64,000 bases of DNA from the NCBI RefSeq assembly GCF_009730915.1, contig NC_052472.1, positions 372,001 through 436,000 of the forward strand. The letters are read 5' to 3'. Origin of the DNA: Dioscorea cayenensis subsp. rotundata. Its lineage: Eukaryota > Streptophyta > Magnoliopsida > Dioscoreales > Dioscoreaceae. The notes beneath the pieces are model-generated. The model did no database searches. It was not told the origin of the DNA and worked only from the letters and a program-made list of their open reading frames with translations. This document shows positions 48,097-61,521 of this stretch, in pieces. Made by a program: the position numbers and the translations under genes. Each line of letters opens with the position of its first letter. The stretch's first letter is position 1.

Positions 48097-49018
48097 TTTA
48101 GGAAAAGCAATCTAAGCATGTGTTTGTGTGTGTTTGAATTGTATATGGTGTTATGAGATGAGGAAGGATCAAAAGCTTTGAATAGTTCACTGTTTTTTTT
48201 ATAAGGTTTTAGAAAATAAAATAAAAAAGAATGGTTGAAAGGTAGCTGATTAATTTATCTACCCAAAAAAAAATAAAAAAATAAATTGAATGGTGTTAAT
48301 TAAGAGATGGAGATAAAGCATCCCTCACTTTGTTTCTAAGAGAAAAATAAAATGAAGATGTTTATATATATATATATATATATATAGAAAGAGATGAGTA
48401 TGAAAAAAAAATGCAAATAATAAATTAAAAAAGTTGGAAAAAAAGAGAAGAAGAGAAGAAGATGAGAAGAAGGAACAAACCTAGCTCTTCTATTCTGAAA
48501 CCAGACTTCCACTTGCCTTGGTCTTAGATTCAATTGCTTTGCCAAAGCTTGCTTTTGCTTCTAAGAACATTAAAAATAACAAAAAAAAAAGAAGAAGATT
48601 ATTGCATGAATATTTGATCATATAATTAATGAAAATAAAAAAATAAAGCATATATATATATATATATATATACCGGATTAAGTGTGCTGTGTTCTTTGAA
48701 CCTATCTTCCAAAAGAGAAGATTGCTCTTTTGTAAGCCTAAGCTTCTTCTTTGAACCACCATCATCATCCTCATCACTAGTCTTGGACACACTTTCCATG
48801 ACTACTTCTTGATCATCACCACCACCACCACAACCAAGCTCCATCTCATTCTTCACTCTCATCGGAAACGCCTCGTCGAAGAGGCTCAAGCTAAGCAAGG
48901 CCCCGGCCGATCTCTTCCCGTCTTTCCGACAATGATCTTTGTTAAACATGCATGCCTTTTTATCTCCAAAACCAAGCCCAAGAACAAGACCAATGTCTTC
49001 TTCTTCTTGATGATCCAT
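47689..49018 (-). CDS. HD-Zip class II transcription factor (HAT-type), 237 aa
   Basis: Nuclear DNA-binding factor. Class II members are mostly repressors in shade, auxin and leaf-polarity responses. Exons 48674-49018, 48481-48560 and 47689-47977 join in frame, with introns at the conserved homeodomain positions. Near the N-terminus are LVLGLGF and LSLSLF, the latter an EAR-type LxLxL repression motif. The homeodomain runs from [18 protein letters not shown] through [20 protein letters not shown] to [20 protein letters not shown], and is followed directly by the leucine zipper ([20 protein letters not shown]). The class-defining CPSCE motif follows the zipper ([10 protein letters not shown]). 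Length is normal or slightly short. The first donor runs straight into a (TA)n tract. Confidence 0.95.
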
Positions 49019-51504
49019 TTGTTTGTATCTTTCTTTGTGTTGCCTTCTTTTTCTTGAATATGTATAGATAAGATATATAGATATATAGGATGAAATGAAT
49101 GAATATATTGTTGGTATGGATTAATGATGGAAAGGAGATATGAAGATTTAGAGATGGATTGAGAGGAGAGAAAAAGAGAGGTGCTTATGATTGTTAGCAA
49201 AGGAAAGGAAGGAATGAGTGGGAGGAAATGAATTGGGTGATTGAGAGAGATGAGAGGGAATTATGTATGGGAGGTTAGAATATATCTTTCTTTCCCTTTC
49301 ACTCACACTAGATTTGTTGACAAATTGGAAAGCATGTCCCCCTCTTAATTAATTAGTTAAAGAGAAGGATTAAGACTAAGATAATTAATTAATTAATTAA
49401 TTAATTGGAAATTTTAGAAGAAAAATAATATGAATGTCGAAAAGATTGAACAAGTGTAGAGAGGTGGAGAGATTGACCATGCTTGTTAAGTTTCACATAT
49501 ATAGGAGAATTAAGGGAAGAATTCTTTACCTACTATTCTCTTTTTCTTTCTCACCAACTTTGTGTGTTTATTAATTATTATTATTATTTTTATTATTTGC
49601 ATGATAATTTATTCTTTGACAATTCGTTATATATTACTTTTAAATAATTGCATAATTGATTTTAGAATTTCTCTATGTATATATATAAGTAAGATAATAT
49701 TTAAAAATATATATAAAGTTATGCTTTCTTAACTACGAAGTTATTAACTAATATTGTTTCATATGTAAAGGAATTATCTCTGCCTATAATTATTCCTTTA
49801 TTACAATCCTATTTCTCTTCTTTTCTTTGTTCCATTGATGATTTGTTTTGATGCTTAACCGTTTCATAAATTATTTTTTTAAAAAAAATAAAGATATGAT
49901 TAAAGATGTAAAATGAGATTACATGGGAAGATGATGATGATGATGATGAAGCAAAACATAAATATTTACAAAAGTGGGAACAATACACAAGCCCTATGCA
50001 TTATGTCACTAAGCATTATATCTCCAAAATAAACTATAATTATCATAAACTCCGACTAATTAAAAACTATATCCAAGTGACGTACATTGACTTACATGTT
50101 CAAATACAATTAATGGCATGAATATATTATATATAGCCTAGTTTAATATACGCATGGCCATAGACATATACTCTAATCCTCATTAATCAATCACACGTGT
50201 ACGTACAACTCGACATAATGACATGCGACAATGATATTAATACATTTAAATTGATGAAAAAGTTAGTTAATGCATGGCCATCCCTTAATAATTTACACAA
50301 AGAACCTAACTCTATTGCCAACCATGCATGTTGTCCACAAAGGCCATTACAAGCCAGAGTCTTTGTCCTCACAATGCTCTCAAGAAAATTAGGTAGCCAA
50401 CCAATCTTAACTCATGACCAGAAAGAGATTGATCATTGATCAACATTATATAAAAATTATAAGAACCTTTCATTTTCTTTTAAGTACATAAAATATCATA
50501 TATGGAAGTATATGTTCTAATTCTATATACTTTGGTTGCATCACCAAGTCACCACCTTTTCTTAAAGCCATTGATGGTGGAGTTTAGCCACTTGTCCAAA
50601 AATTAAATTAAAAAATTAAAAAAATTTAATAAATGATTGATCATTACTTTAATTTTGTTAAGATGATAGATAGACTTATTTGGATAAAAAAGAATTTCTT
50701 AAAATTAATATACAATGATATGTATATATTCTCATGCATCAATCTCTCTTTCTCTAAGAAGTGCTTTTGCTTTTGGATATTTCTATCATTTAGTTAAATT
50801 TATGTTAGCCATCAATAATGAATTTTGATATATATATATATATATATATATTTGAAGTAGAAATTGCATTGTATGACATCTCCCATGACATTGATTGAAA
50901 AGAAACTATAAACTTTAATTTGTAATTCTAAGCCTCCTTTGTTGGCTTGAATGGATTTCATCATGTTTTACCGAAATGCTTGAGCTCTATTTGAACCTTA
51001 TCAAGACTTCAATACATTCTAATTCAACAAAGAAGATTGTGGAGATTAATTTATCCTTAGTCGTTAATTAATTATTGACAACTTAGAGGGAAATATAATT
51101 TTTGACCCAAATAAACTAAATAGTCTACATATTGAAAATAAATTTATTCATTTTAAGCGGCATCATATATTCATAGTTTTATTTTTATTTTTTTTAAATA
51201 AAAGTAATTTGTATCCACCATAAGTTAAGGGTTAATTATGGTCCATCAAGAAATTTCAAACACTGACAAAATTTAATTGATGTATGCTAAATGTTTTATC
51301 ATATTAAATAATGATGCTTCCAAATTAACCATATACTTAAATATATGATGATGATTATAATGAATTGCATTGATTGCAAAGTACTAAACATTTGGCCGCC
51401 CATGGGACCAAAATAATGAAAGAAAGACTAAAAAGAAAAACACAAGGGAAAGAGAAAGTGATTAAATAAATGGATGCAAAATTTTAATTAAATCCAACTA
51501 GCAT

Positions 51505-51553
<49 letters not shown>

Positions 51554-52008
51554 AGAAATGAATGCCATTAATTATTGTGTAGATATATATATTAATATAT
51601 ATATATATATATATAACATCAACATCACAAGAATATAAGAAATCTTTTGTGGACCATACAATGTCTAACTTGGTTATCTATTTCTCTTATTTCATTAATT
51701 TGCTTCTTCGAGGTCCCCTACTTTCACTAGTCAAATACAATCATCATCCATGACTTTCCATGTAACCAAGATGCCTTTCCTTCCAATTATTTCTTTCTGT
51801 TTATTTATTAATTTTACTTACATTCCTTTCCAAAAATTAAAATGACTTATATACCTTTTTTTAAAAATCATATATATTTACTTGTATATCTTTCGCTATG
51901 ATCATTTTTAGTCACTTCAATATCTCTTTGAAAAAATGATTAAAAATTTTTATGGGAAAACTACAATATCATGTATCATTTATCATCTCCTCTTTAATAA
52001 TAACAATA

Positions 52009-52048
<40 letters not shown>

Positions 52049-53259
52049 CAATTTATATTTTTATAAAATTTCACAAAATTTATTAACTGATTTTTAATCA
52101 CAAAAAAAATACATACGCAAATGTGATTATTGTAGAGGAATATTGGCAATTATCCACTGGTGTGTATACAAAATTTGATCGTTTGGTCCTTGCATATTCA
52201 CCTTGCAACACAGGGTTCAAGCTACAAGTCTACACCCACAAACCCATCACTTGTAGCCACCATTGCGTGATCCAGTAAAATTTGAACTAGAGAATCTTAA
52301 ATCTCCAAACTAATTTTATAGTGGAACCAATATCACTAGACTATGAACCTTTTTGGCTTTTGTAATAAATATTTATTGTTCATATATTCAACTACCATAA
52401 TTGAGAGGTTTTTTAATACATAATGTGTGGTGTTACCGCACATACTCATCAGTAAAATCAATTTTTTAAACTCGTACATGGAGTTAAATGCTTTAACCAT
52501 TTGTTTATTGCTGAATATAACTAAGATATTATAAATCAAACACACTTTTAAAAATTTACCGTAATTATAGCAATTATTTTTTACTCAAATCTTCGGGAGG
52601 AAAAATATTATTATATTAAATTGTCAAATTTTGTACTCATTTTGGCACCTGCTACCAAGCTTAATATCTCAACAATATCAAAGGCATGATGCAATAATAT
52701 TTAGTAGAACTATTTTTAGATTTAATCTCCCTCAAAACCGCACATTTGTAGTTGTTGTCCTTGTTCTTTAAAATAAATAAATAAATAAAATGAATCATTA
52801 AATCTTGACCAACTAAAAAGTTTCACATCCTATTTGTCCAATTCCCATTTGCAATAATAATTGATTGGAGTAAAAGTGTCTCACAATTTGGTTGAAGCAG
52901 AACTTAGAAGGACAAGTCAAGTCAGTGGTGTTTGTGTCATAATGTAATTAGTGAAACTAATTATTAATTAACAGATGCATAAATTTGTCTCCTTTGATTA
53001 AAGAAACATATATTGAACTACTTTTGCACCAAAAATTCTTTTAATATGATGTCTTAAACCAACTCAATCACAAATTCTAACTACTTTTTAGACAAAATAA
53101 AATAAAATAAATAAAAATAAAATACAAGATAGATATCAAAGAAGAATACACAATATAAATCACAGACAAAAATTAGAGGTTTATAAGAGACCAAGTAATG
53201 GAAATTCAACTTCTGTTTTTATTTCAGGAGCATCTATATTGTTAAGTGTCACGGATCTC
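49019..53259. other. Upstream region of HD-Zip II and long gene-free stretch
   Basis: 49.0-49.3 kb is a GA/CT-rich probable leader and promoter. After that the DNA is AT-rich with (TA)n at 50828-50851, 51507-51535, 51591-51615 and 52027-52048 and (AATT)n at 49383-49406. No convincing ORF, RNA gene or element ends were found. Confidence 0.45.
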
Positions 53260-53268
53260 GTATTTTTA

Positions 53269-53595
53269 GGTATAATCACCAAAATAGTCCCTGTATTTTT
53301 CTCTCTCTTCTTTTTTGGTCCCTCTATTCAGAAATTCTCATGACTAGTTTCTCTACTTTTGAAAATATACCCACTTGGTTAAAAATGCTCCCAACCAGTC
53401 CCTCTACTTTTAAAAATGTGGCCATTTAGAGGGACTAAGTGGGTGCAATTCTAAAAGTAGAGGGACTGGTTGGAAGTATTTTTAACTAAGTGGGCACATT
53501 TTCAAAAGTAAAGGGACTAGTCGGGAGCATTTCTGAGTAGAGGGACCAAAAAAGAAGAAAGAGAAAAGTAGAGGGACTAATTAGGGTATTATACC
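53269..53595. mobile_element. Mutator-type hairpin MITE, 327 bp, perfect 9-bp target duplication
   Basis: Ends GGTATAATCACCAAAATAGT and, on the minus strand, GGTATAATACCCTAATTAGT. Flanked by GTATTTTTA at 53260-53268 and 53596-53604, the 9-bp duplication typical of Mutator-like elements. The two halves are largely complementary throughout (AGTCCCTCTACTTTT repeated in both orientations), so the whole element can fold into one long hairpin. Confidence 0.85.
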
Positions 53596-53810
53596 GTATT
53601 TTTATTCAATAAAAGCAAACCAAAAAAATTTTAATTATATTTTATTTTTCAATTTCATTGAGATAAATTATAAGAAATTAAAAATTCTTACTGTCCTTAA
53701 ATATTAAAATAATACATGTTATTGTAAGTCAAACTCTACATTTATCAATACACTATTATTTATAAAATAAATTACTAAAATAAAAAATAAAATTAGACTC
53801 GATAGTGTTA

Positions 53811-54034
53811 ATTATGATTATATGCAATTTGTATATAGAAATTTGATTTTTTTTTCCAATTATTCAGTGGATTTTATTGACCCAACCTTTTTATTGCTAA
53901 TGATGGAAAATAATTGAATAATTATGATTATATGCAATTTGTATATAGAAATTTGATTTTTTTTTTTTCCAATTATTCAGTGGATTTTATTGACCCAACC
54001 TTTTTATTGCTAATGATGGAAAATAATTGAATAA
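53811..54034. repeat. 110-bp tandem duplication, nearly identical copies
   Basis: Two adjacent copies start at 53811 and 53921 with ATTATGATTATATGCAATTT and run through GACCCAACCTTTTTATTGCT. The only difference I can see is the length of one T-run. Confidence 0.9.
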
Positions 54035-54055
54035 TTTTTTAATAGTTGATGACAT

Positions 54056-54057
<2 letters not shown>

Positions 54058-54099
<42 letters not shown>

Positions 54100-54100
54100 C
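54058..54100. repeat. (AAT)n microsatellite
   Basis: About 14 AAT units. Confidence 0.95.
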
Positions 54101-55104
54101 TCTTGTTATTTTTAAGAATTATTTTATTTTTCTTTTTTGATGGTTGTTTTCATGTCGGCAATATTTAACTATTGTCTATTCATGATATTAAAGAGTGTGT
54201 GTATATATATAATTGATCACAGCTCAACCAACCAACACACTTTAGAACAACTTTTTATAACTTAAAGATATCTGAAAAAAATCTTTCAACTATATCTTAG
54301 TCCTTTTTTCACTTTTTTTCACCTTTATTTGAAAATGATCTTCAATGACTTTGAGAACCTCAAATACCAATAGTTTGCAAAGTAGTTTCAAAAAAGTTTA
54401 TTAGAGTGATAATTAGTCCTTAATTAGCTTCAAAGGTCTATATATTTATTTATTTAAAAATGTTAAATTAATTCTCCACTAATTTATTGTTTAACCAATT
54501 TCTATTTATGTGTTTGAATCCAAGAACTTAATTAACACTCATTATGTTTGTGTTGTATAAGTATGATAAGAAGAATTTAATTGTAAATAATGTGTTCTTT
54601 TAGTGTGAAAAACCATGATATTAAGATAGAAATATTAAGAATAAAATAAATAAAGATAAATTCTATTATAAATATAACAGTATTAATCCAAACTCCACTA
54701 ATTTTTATGGGAAAAAGGTGTTTGAGAGGAATATATGTGAAAAAGGTTATTATTTTTTATTAAGATATTTTTATTTTTTATTTGATTAATAATTATATAC
54801 TTTTCATTATATGGACAATGTATTATAAAATTCTCACAATAAGTTTATTTCACATGAAACTAAAATACAAAAAGATATTATGAATATAAAAGGCATAATT
54901 GACAATTCATAATAGGAAATTTTATGAGTGTATACATACGAGTGAATTTGAAATTCTAATGTTTTAAGTAAATTCTAAAATATTCACCAAAAATTATAAT
55001 GAATGATTAACAATCAAATTTTCAAACTTTGAACAATTGATTTACATAACCATCTATTTATAATATATATAGATAAAAAAAAAATAATAATAATAATAAT
55101 AAAA

Positions 55105-55135
<31 letters not shown>

Positions 55136-55439
55136 AGAGGTGCATGAAAGATGTAATAAAAACACTTTTTTTAACTCTAAGATAAATTAATTCTAGAGCG
55201 AATTATGTGTTTATTTTGGCTTGAGTTTTTTTATTTCTGATTGAGATGAATAAATAGGGTCTATTACTACATAATAAAAGAAGGAATAACACCATTAATT
55301 AATCTAATAATAAGAGCTGATTACTTTATTGCTTATTTTTAATTGCTTAATCTCTATCAAATGGATTAAAAACCTTCATGGTATAACAAGATGATATTCA
55401 TGCTTTTTTAACTTAATTTGTTGAGCATATTTTTTGGGT
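54101..55439. other. Gene-free AT-rich DNA
   Basis: Includes an (AAAT)n run at about 55100-55135. No gene or element recognised. Confidence 0.45.
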
Positions 55440-55640
55440 TGTCAAAGTGTTAATAGCTCAGCGGTATTGACCCCACTACATAAAATATTAGTGTAAGAAT
55501 TTAAAAGTTTTGAATTCAAGTCTTATTAGATTCCGTGTTGATATGAGTCTTCAATTGTGGGTTAGATCATCCTACATTTATATAAGTCGTTATGGGCTCA
55601 TTTTTATGGGCCAAGCCACAAGTTTATTTTTTCAAACTTA
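55440..55640 (+). mobile_element. tRNA-derived SINE-like element
   Basis: A box A ATAGCTCAGCGGT at 55453-55465 fits the pol III consensus well; a weaker box B TGAATTCAAGTC lies at 55511-55522. A body of about 110 bp ends near TATGGGCCAAGCCACAAG with a T-rich tail. Confidence 0.5.
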
Positions 55641-56488
55641 AGTAATTTTAAGTTGGAATTATATCTTTCCATAGAGTTGCTTACTCAAGAGCACCGGAAA
55701 TTTTAAAGCCAAAGTTTATTCTTAAGATACCTAGTTGTTGTACAAGAAATTAACTTTCCTTAATTTTACTTTACCTTCATAATCTGATGCAAGGATATGA
55801 ACTAAACTATGACTTTTGCTTTTGTGTTCATTATTGAACAGTCAACAAATAAAGGTGGCTCATAACATCTAATTCATGTATTGATTGTTATGAACTTTCA
55901 TTAGTATGCACTTATGAATTGATTGAATGAGTGAAAATCTCTTACTTCTTATATATCAATGGAAGTTACTCTGGTTGGATTACAATATATGGTTGTTTCA
56001 AATATCTTCCTTGAAAGGTGTTGCCCCTGCCCAAAGTATATTATAAGATGAATTTTCTGTATTTGTATTGTGTATAATTAATGGTGCCATATATACAAGG
56101 AGAAATTTACAAAACTTGGAGAGCAAGCTACAATACAATACGTACCTAATATTTATTTACACAAATAGTAATAAAGAATTCTCTAAATTCATTATAGTAA
56201 TAAAATATTCATTATCTCCTAATTTATCGCTTAACACCCTCTTCTTCAAGAGGGAGAGAGCGATCTTCCACCCCTCTATCTAAGACTAAAGGGTGCTTTA
56301 GCACCTCTTTGCCCCCTCCTCCCTCTCCTTCTCCCCATGGCTATTGCCTTTGATTTCATAAAAAAATAGATGCCAACACTCAAGTTCCTCCAGACTTTAT
56401 TATCAAAAATGGTGTGTAATGCTTAAGAAAATATCACTTCTACCCAAGTGAATGTCAAGAAACAATATCTATTTCTCTTGAAAAGAGT
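55641..56488. other. Gene-free DNA before the LINE
   Basis: AT-rich to about 56.2 kb, then a CT-rich stretch (56235-56345). No gene seen. Confidence 0.4.
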
Positions 56489-56504
56489 AGTTAAATACTG
56501 TGTT
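56489..56504. repeat. LINE target-site duplication, 3' side of element
   Basis: AGTTAAATACTGTGTT, identical to 61665-61680. It is followed by a T-run (the element's A tail on the minus strand). Confidence 0.9.
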
Positions 56505-57162
56505 TTTTTTATGGGTCAAACCAAAATATATTTATTAAAACTCGAACTTTAGAAAGAACAAAGTTACATACAAAGTAGCTCCCACACATTGGTAATTACA
56601 CACCAATCATCAATTATGAGGAAAGGACAACCCAATCATATCACACCTCAATCTCCACTATATCCCATTGGCTATTCCAACACACCTCATTTCCATAGCC
56701 AAGAACCAACCAATGAGAAACAGTCATTTCAACATTCACTTTGTTACAAGGAGCCAACCCATGAGTAAAGCACTCCACAATCAATCAATAAAATGCCAAA
56801 CAACCCACCATACCCCAACAACCAATCAAACACATTGCTATTGCCCAATCAATATCCAACAGCCTTTAAACTACCTCTCTAAATTCATGACAGATAAACC
56901 ACCCCATTAAATTTCGTTTGCTTTCAACATCCATAGTTTTCCAATTCCATCTAAATCAACCATCAAACCACCTTTTTAACAAATTAAGTATCACCAACAA
57001 CCTTCTCCTTTACCACCTAGCCAAGATATTTAAGCACCATTATTTCTCTAATTTGCCCAAATACATCTTCTACAGTAATGGAACGCTGCTAAAAAACCAG
57101 ATAATTCCTAGCCCTCCATATTGTAAAGATACCTGCAACTATAGCAGTCCTTCTCATCCTTG

Positions 57163-60100
57163 CTAATAATGCATTTTTACAAGCCATCTTAGTAAACCAG
57201 ATAACTTCTCTAGTCCAAGGGAATAGCCTTCTACCCACATGAATTTCCCATAAACTCTAGCCCAGATACTTCTAGAAAACCCATATTCAAAAAACAAATG
57301 TCCAATGTCCTCTCTAGCAGAATTACATAGCAAACATTCATCAGTTTTAAGAATTCCCCAATCATGCAATTTAGCTCTTGTGTCTATTCTACATAGCCAG
57401 CCAGAAAATAAATGAATGTTTCAACACATTACTTGAAGACCAAACTAATTTCTCCCAATTAACCTCCAGCTGAGGCTTTAGTAAACACTGCATAGCACTC
57501 CCAACACTGAATTTCCTCTTTTTATCAAGCTTCCATTCAATACAATCCTGAAAGTTTACATTAACAACAAACTGTCCATCCAAAAATGATCCAATCATGG
57601 CCATAGTTACATCCCATCTAGCAAGTAATACCCAACAATCATTTCTCCAAAATTCACATAAAGTAGCACCATTGGAGATAAAAGTTTCTTTGAAGTATCT
57701 CCGGAAAGTATCTCTTTCCATCCCCAAGCCAATAAGTAAACATTGATTTAACTATACTCAATTTCAACAAGTTTCTCCAATTCCAACTACTATCTGTTTT
57801 CTTTGTAATACCCCAAAAACTAAGCTTTTTCAGCATAGTTTTGGTCACCCAAATAGCCCACATTGTTTGCTTCTCCTGAATTACATCCCAAATATGCTAA
57901 ATTTGAGCATACTGATTCCAGGTGTGCACATTTTTCACCCCAAGACCCCCTTTTGATTTCTTCTGACATACCTTATCCCAAGCACCTAATCCTCCTTTTT
58001 TTATGCATCAATGCCATGCCAAAGAAAATTCCTACATATCTTCTCTATCTAAGAAATTACTTTTTTTTTTTGCCAAATGAATACTGAACACCAGTAGACA
58101 TGTAAGCTAGTCAAAACAGAATCACCAACTGGAGCCTCTAGTTTGAGATCCTGGCAGTGATTCTTGAAATTAAATCATGAAAATGTTTCATTTTTCAAAT
58201 TAGTTGAAAATAAAGGAAGTCCCAGATACTTGACTGGGAAAGTTCCTTCTTTGAAACCCAAGGTTTCCACAAATTGCATCCTAAGAGGTTATTCCACACC
58301 AGAGAAAAAAAATGGCACTCTTCTGCAAATTCGGTTTTAATCCAAACACCTCTTGAAAATGTTGTAATGCCATTTTAATCATCCCAATAGATGTACCCCA
58401 TTAGCAAACAAAAATAAATCATCTGCAAAACACATATAACACAGCTTGAGCTCTTTACAGTCCCTGTGATATTTAAATCCTCTTTCAGTCAACTTATGGA
58501 ATATTCTAGATATATAGTTCGTACATAGCACAAACTATAAAGGTGACATTGGATTGCCCTACCTCAAACCACATCTTCCCAAGAAACACCCTTTCATCTG
58601 GCCAATAATCATGATAGAAAACATGCTTATTCTAACAGAATTCATAATCAATATAATAAAATGAGCTGCAAAACCTGAATGGCAGTAAAACCTCCTCCAA
58701 GAAATCACATGAAACTGAGCCATATGCCTTCTACATATCTATCTTTAAGGCACAACATCCTAATTACTCCTTGTGATATCCCCTAATCAATTCATGAGCT
58801 AATAGCAGATTATCTGCAATTTTCCTGCCAGGTGTAAATGCTGACTAATTCAAATAAATAATCTATACCAGAACACTCCTTAATTGATCTACTCACTAGG
58901 ATTTTTGAAACAATCTTGTAAAGAACATTACAACATGAAATTGGCCTATAATCAGTGATAGATTATGGCCTAATAACCTTGGGAATGAGTGTAATAATAG
59001 TGGAATTAGCCTGTTAATTTGAGCATTTTCCTATTAGAGAAATTTTTTTTTAATAGCCTCACAAACCTCTCCGCCAACAATCTTCCAAGTTTTCTTAAAG
59101 AAATAATTATTAGGGGTTTTGCAGGTGTATCCCTGAATAATTTTGAAATTACGTATTTGCCCATGAATAAAAGATAATTGCATATATACACATGAATAAT
59201 ACATATAATTATGTATATTTCCCTGGGGTTCAAATTTGATGAAAAACCATCCGTTAACAAATAGCAGATATATAAAATGACCATTATACCTTTTACATAT
59301 ATAACCTTGAAAAAAAAATTTATTGTAAAATGACCATTTATAAGGGTTATTTTGGACTTTTTGTATATCTTAATCCAAATTATAACTATAGTCAATAAAG
59401 TTTGATTAACTTTTGTTAACAGAATCTAACAGTAGGGGCATATCCGCAATTACCTATTTTTTTAGGGGTGTATATACAATTATGTTTTTTTCGAAGGTAA
59501 ATATACAATTATAGAACTTTTGAAGGGTTTATAAGCAATTTTCCCTAACTATTATATCCATCTGGCCCTGGACTCTTATCATCCTTGATACTCCATAAAG
59601 CCTCCTTTATTTCTTTCACAGACACCTGTTGACATAACATGTCCCAAGCCTCAGTCAATACCACTTTATTCAGGAAATCTGTAGTATCAATCACTTCTAT
59701 CCTAATTTTCTCATATCTCAAAAATATTTTATAATAATCCAGAATAGCCTCTGGAGTAGACTTCTAGTCTGTACACATTTCTCCATTTACCAAAAACAAT
59801 TGTAATATATGATTCCTTGCTTTTCTTTGCTACAAAAATCTAAAGAAGAACTTAGAATTATGATCTCCTACTTGGACCCACTAACATCTTTATTGTTGCT
59901 TTAATAAAACCTCCTCCCAGCTTAGGAGCTTTTGCAACTGAGTAAGCTTCCTTTTCTCTTCATCATGCAGCTTCAAACTAAAAGGATCTTTTCGCAGCTA
60001 CTTCCTCTAATTTCTCCCTACACTGTACCACTATACCTGAGACTCTAACCAAAATCTTCCTTATTCAGAACTCTGAATTCAGCTCAGAGTATTTTTAATC

Positions 60101-60350
60101 TCTGATACAAATTGTACATAGCATATCCACTCATAGGAAGATTCTAAACCCTTTCAACCATCCTAAAAAAAAAATCAGGATGATCAAACCACATGTTGAA
60201 AAACTTAAAGGTAGTTTTACATTCCTTATTGATCTTTTTATATCAATCAGCAGTCCACAATGATCAGAAATACCACAGTTGATCACAGAACAAGCAGGCT
60301 CCTCCATTCTAGAATACTATTATTGGCTGACAAAACACCAATCTAACTTT
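57163..60350 (-). pseudogene. LINE ORF2 remnant (endonuclease, reverse transcriptase, zf-RVT)
   Basis: The endonuclease tail reads RKLDWCFVSQ and GISDHCG; the SDH catalytic triplet complements 60260-60268. Reverse transcriptase shows GLR-GNPMSPL and the catalytic FADDLFLFANG (FADD complements 58418-58429). The zf-RVT region is read as two overlapping pieces: WRNDCWVLLARWDV to HSFIFWLAM (57389-57727) and ILKTDECLLCNSAREDIGHL (57163-57369). In-frame stops and shifts occur throughout, and a MITE sits at 59113-59545 inside it. Confidence 0.85.
59113..59545. mobile_element. Mutator-type MITE nested in the LINE, 433 bp
   Basis: Left end GGGGTTTTGCAGGTGTATCC and, on the minus strand, right end GGGAAAATTGCTTATAAACC are diverged inverted repeats. 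The 9-bp flanks TAATTATTA (59104-59112) and TAACTATTA (59546-59554) differ at one base. The body repeats GTATATATACAATTAT-type phrases in both orientations. Confidence 0.75.
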
Positions 60351-60377
60351 CTAAAAATTATCCTACCTCCTTCCTGC

Positions 60378-60944
60378 TAGACCTGTCCAAGGGCCAAGCT
60401 ACCCGCCTAAGCCCGAAGGCCCACCCGAAATTTGGGCGGGTTTGGACAAATATATAAGACCCGATGTCTGGGCCTTGGACAAAAAAAGAAGCCCGTTTAA
60501 AAAATGGGCCGGGTTTGGGTTTTGTTGTTAAAAGCCCGACTTGGCCAGGCCCGTCCCGTATTATAAAATATATTTATTAATTAGGTTGGTATATATACTT
60601 ATACAATATATATATATATATATGATTGTTATTAATTATAATGATTTGAATTTTAGTTGTTTTAATTAAATAAAGATTTATATTTGGTATTTTAACTTTT
60701 AAGTATTTTGTAGAATAATATTTGGTCATATCCACATATTAATAATATTGTTAAATTTTTTTTATAATTTATATATTATTTAATAAAAAACTATTTGGAC
60801 GGGCTTGGGTAGAGGTCATTAAATTTGGACGGGCTTGGACAAGGATTGAGGCCCGAATTTTCGGGCCGGGCCGGGCTTTGGCAAGGTTGAATTTTAGTAA
60901 TTTTGATTCAAGCCCGGCCCGAATCTGGCCCATGGACAGATCTA
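60378..60944. mobile_element. hAT-type non-autonomous element nested in the LINE, 567 bp
   Basis: Ends TAGACCTGTCCAAGGGCCA and, on the minus strand, TAGATCTGTCCATGGGCCA; flanked by a perfect 8-bp duplication CTTCCTGC (60370-60377 and 60945-60952), diagnostic of hAT elements. The subterminal parts are rich in GGCCCG/CGGGCC phrases and the middle is AT-rich. No transposase ORF. Confidence 0.88.
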
Positions 60945-61092
60945 CTTCCTGCTCTCTTCACAACAATTATTCTTATCATAAATCAACATACCACCCCTTC
61001 CACCATCTCTTTCCAAAACACCAAACTTATTATTGCAGCTAGGCTTAGAACAGGTAGCTATATCATTAGACAACAGCTTTACCTTTAACTAC

Positions 61093-61521
61093 CTAATTCC
61101 AAGTTTCTCCCAAACCACCCACCTCATCACATTGATCAGCATTCCCAGTACCATTTACCACCCCTTCTATTAACTTTTTCTCCAAAACAGGCTCCTTACT
61201 AGTATATCCATCTTCAAGATCATGAGGAACATTGTTTTTCATTCTCCACACTATTTTCTTTGATTTTTCATTCCTACAATCTCGCTTAAGGTGACCAAAT
61301 TTCCTACAATTTGAACATACTGAAGGAAACCATTCATATACTGCTTTCTCTTGAAATTCAACACCCTGCTCATCTACCATGGCAATTGTCTCAAGAAAAT
61401 CCTCAAAGGAGTCCATTTCCACTAGAATTCTTGCATATCCAAGCTTCATTTTTGCTGAAATACACTTATCACAATACAAAGGCTTCCCACAAATACTCCC
61501 TATCTTGCTAAGCATGTCCAT
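61093..61521 (-). pseudogene. LINE ORF1 remnant (DUF4283 / zf-CCHC)
   Basis: MDMLSKIGSICGKPLYCDKC and GYARILVEMDSFEDF are the C-terminal part of the DUF4283 domain. CSNCRKFGHLKRDC is a CCHC zinc knuckle (C-x2-C-x4-H-x4-C). DUF4283 sequence continues upstream to 61664 in broken form (LPIWIQLLGLPWEF) and is cut by the element's 5' end. This is the RNA-binding ORF1-type protein of plant L1 elements. Confidence 0.85.
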
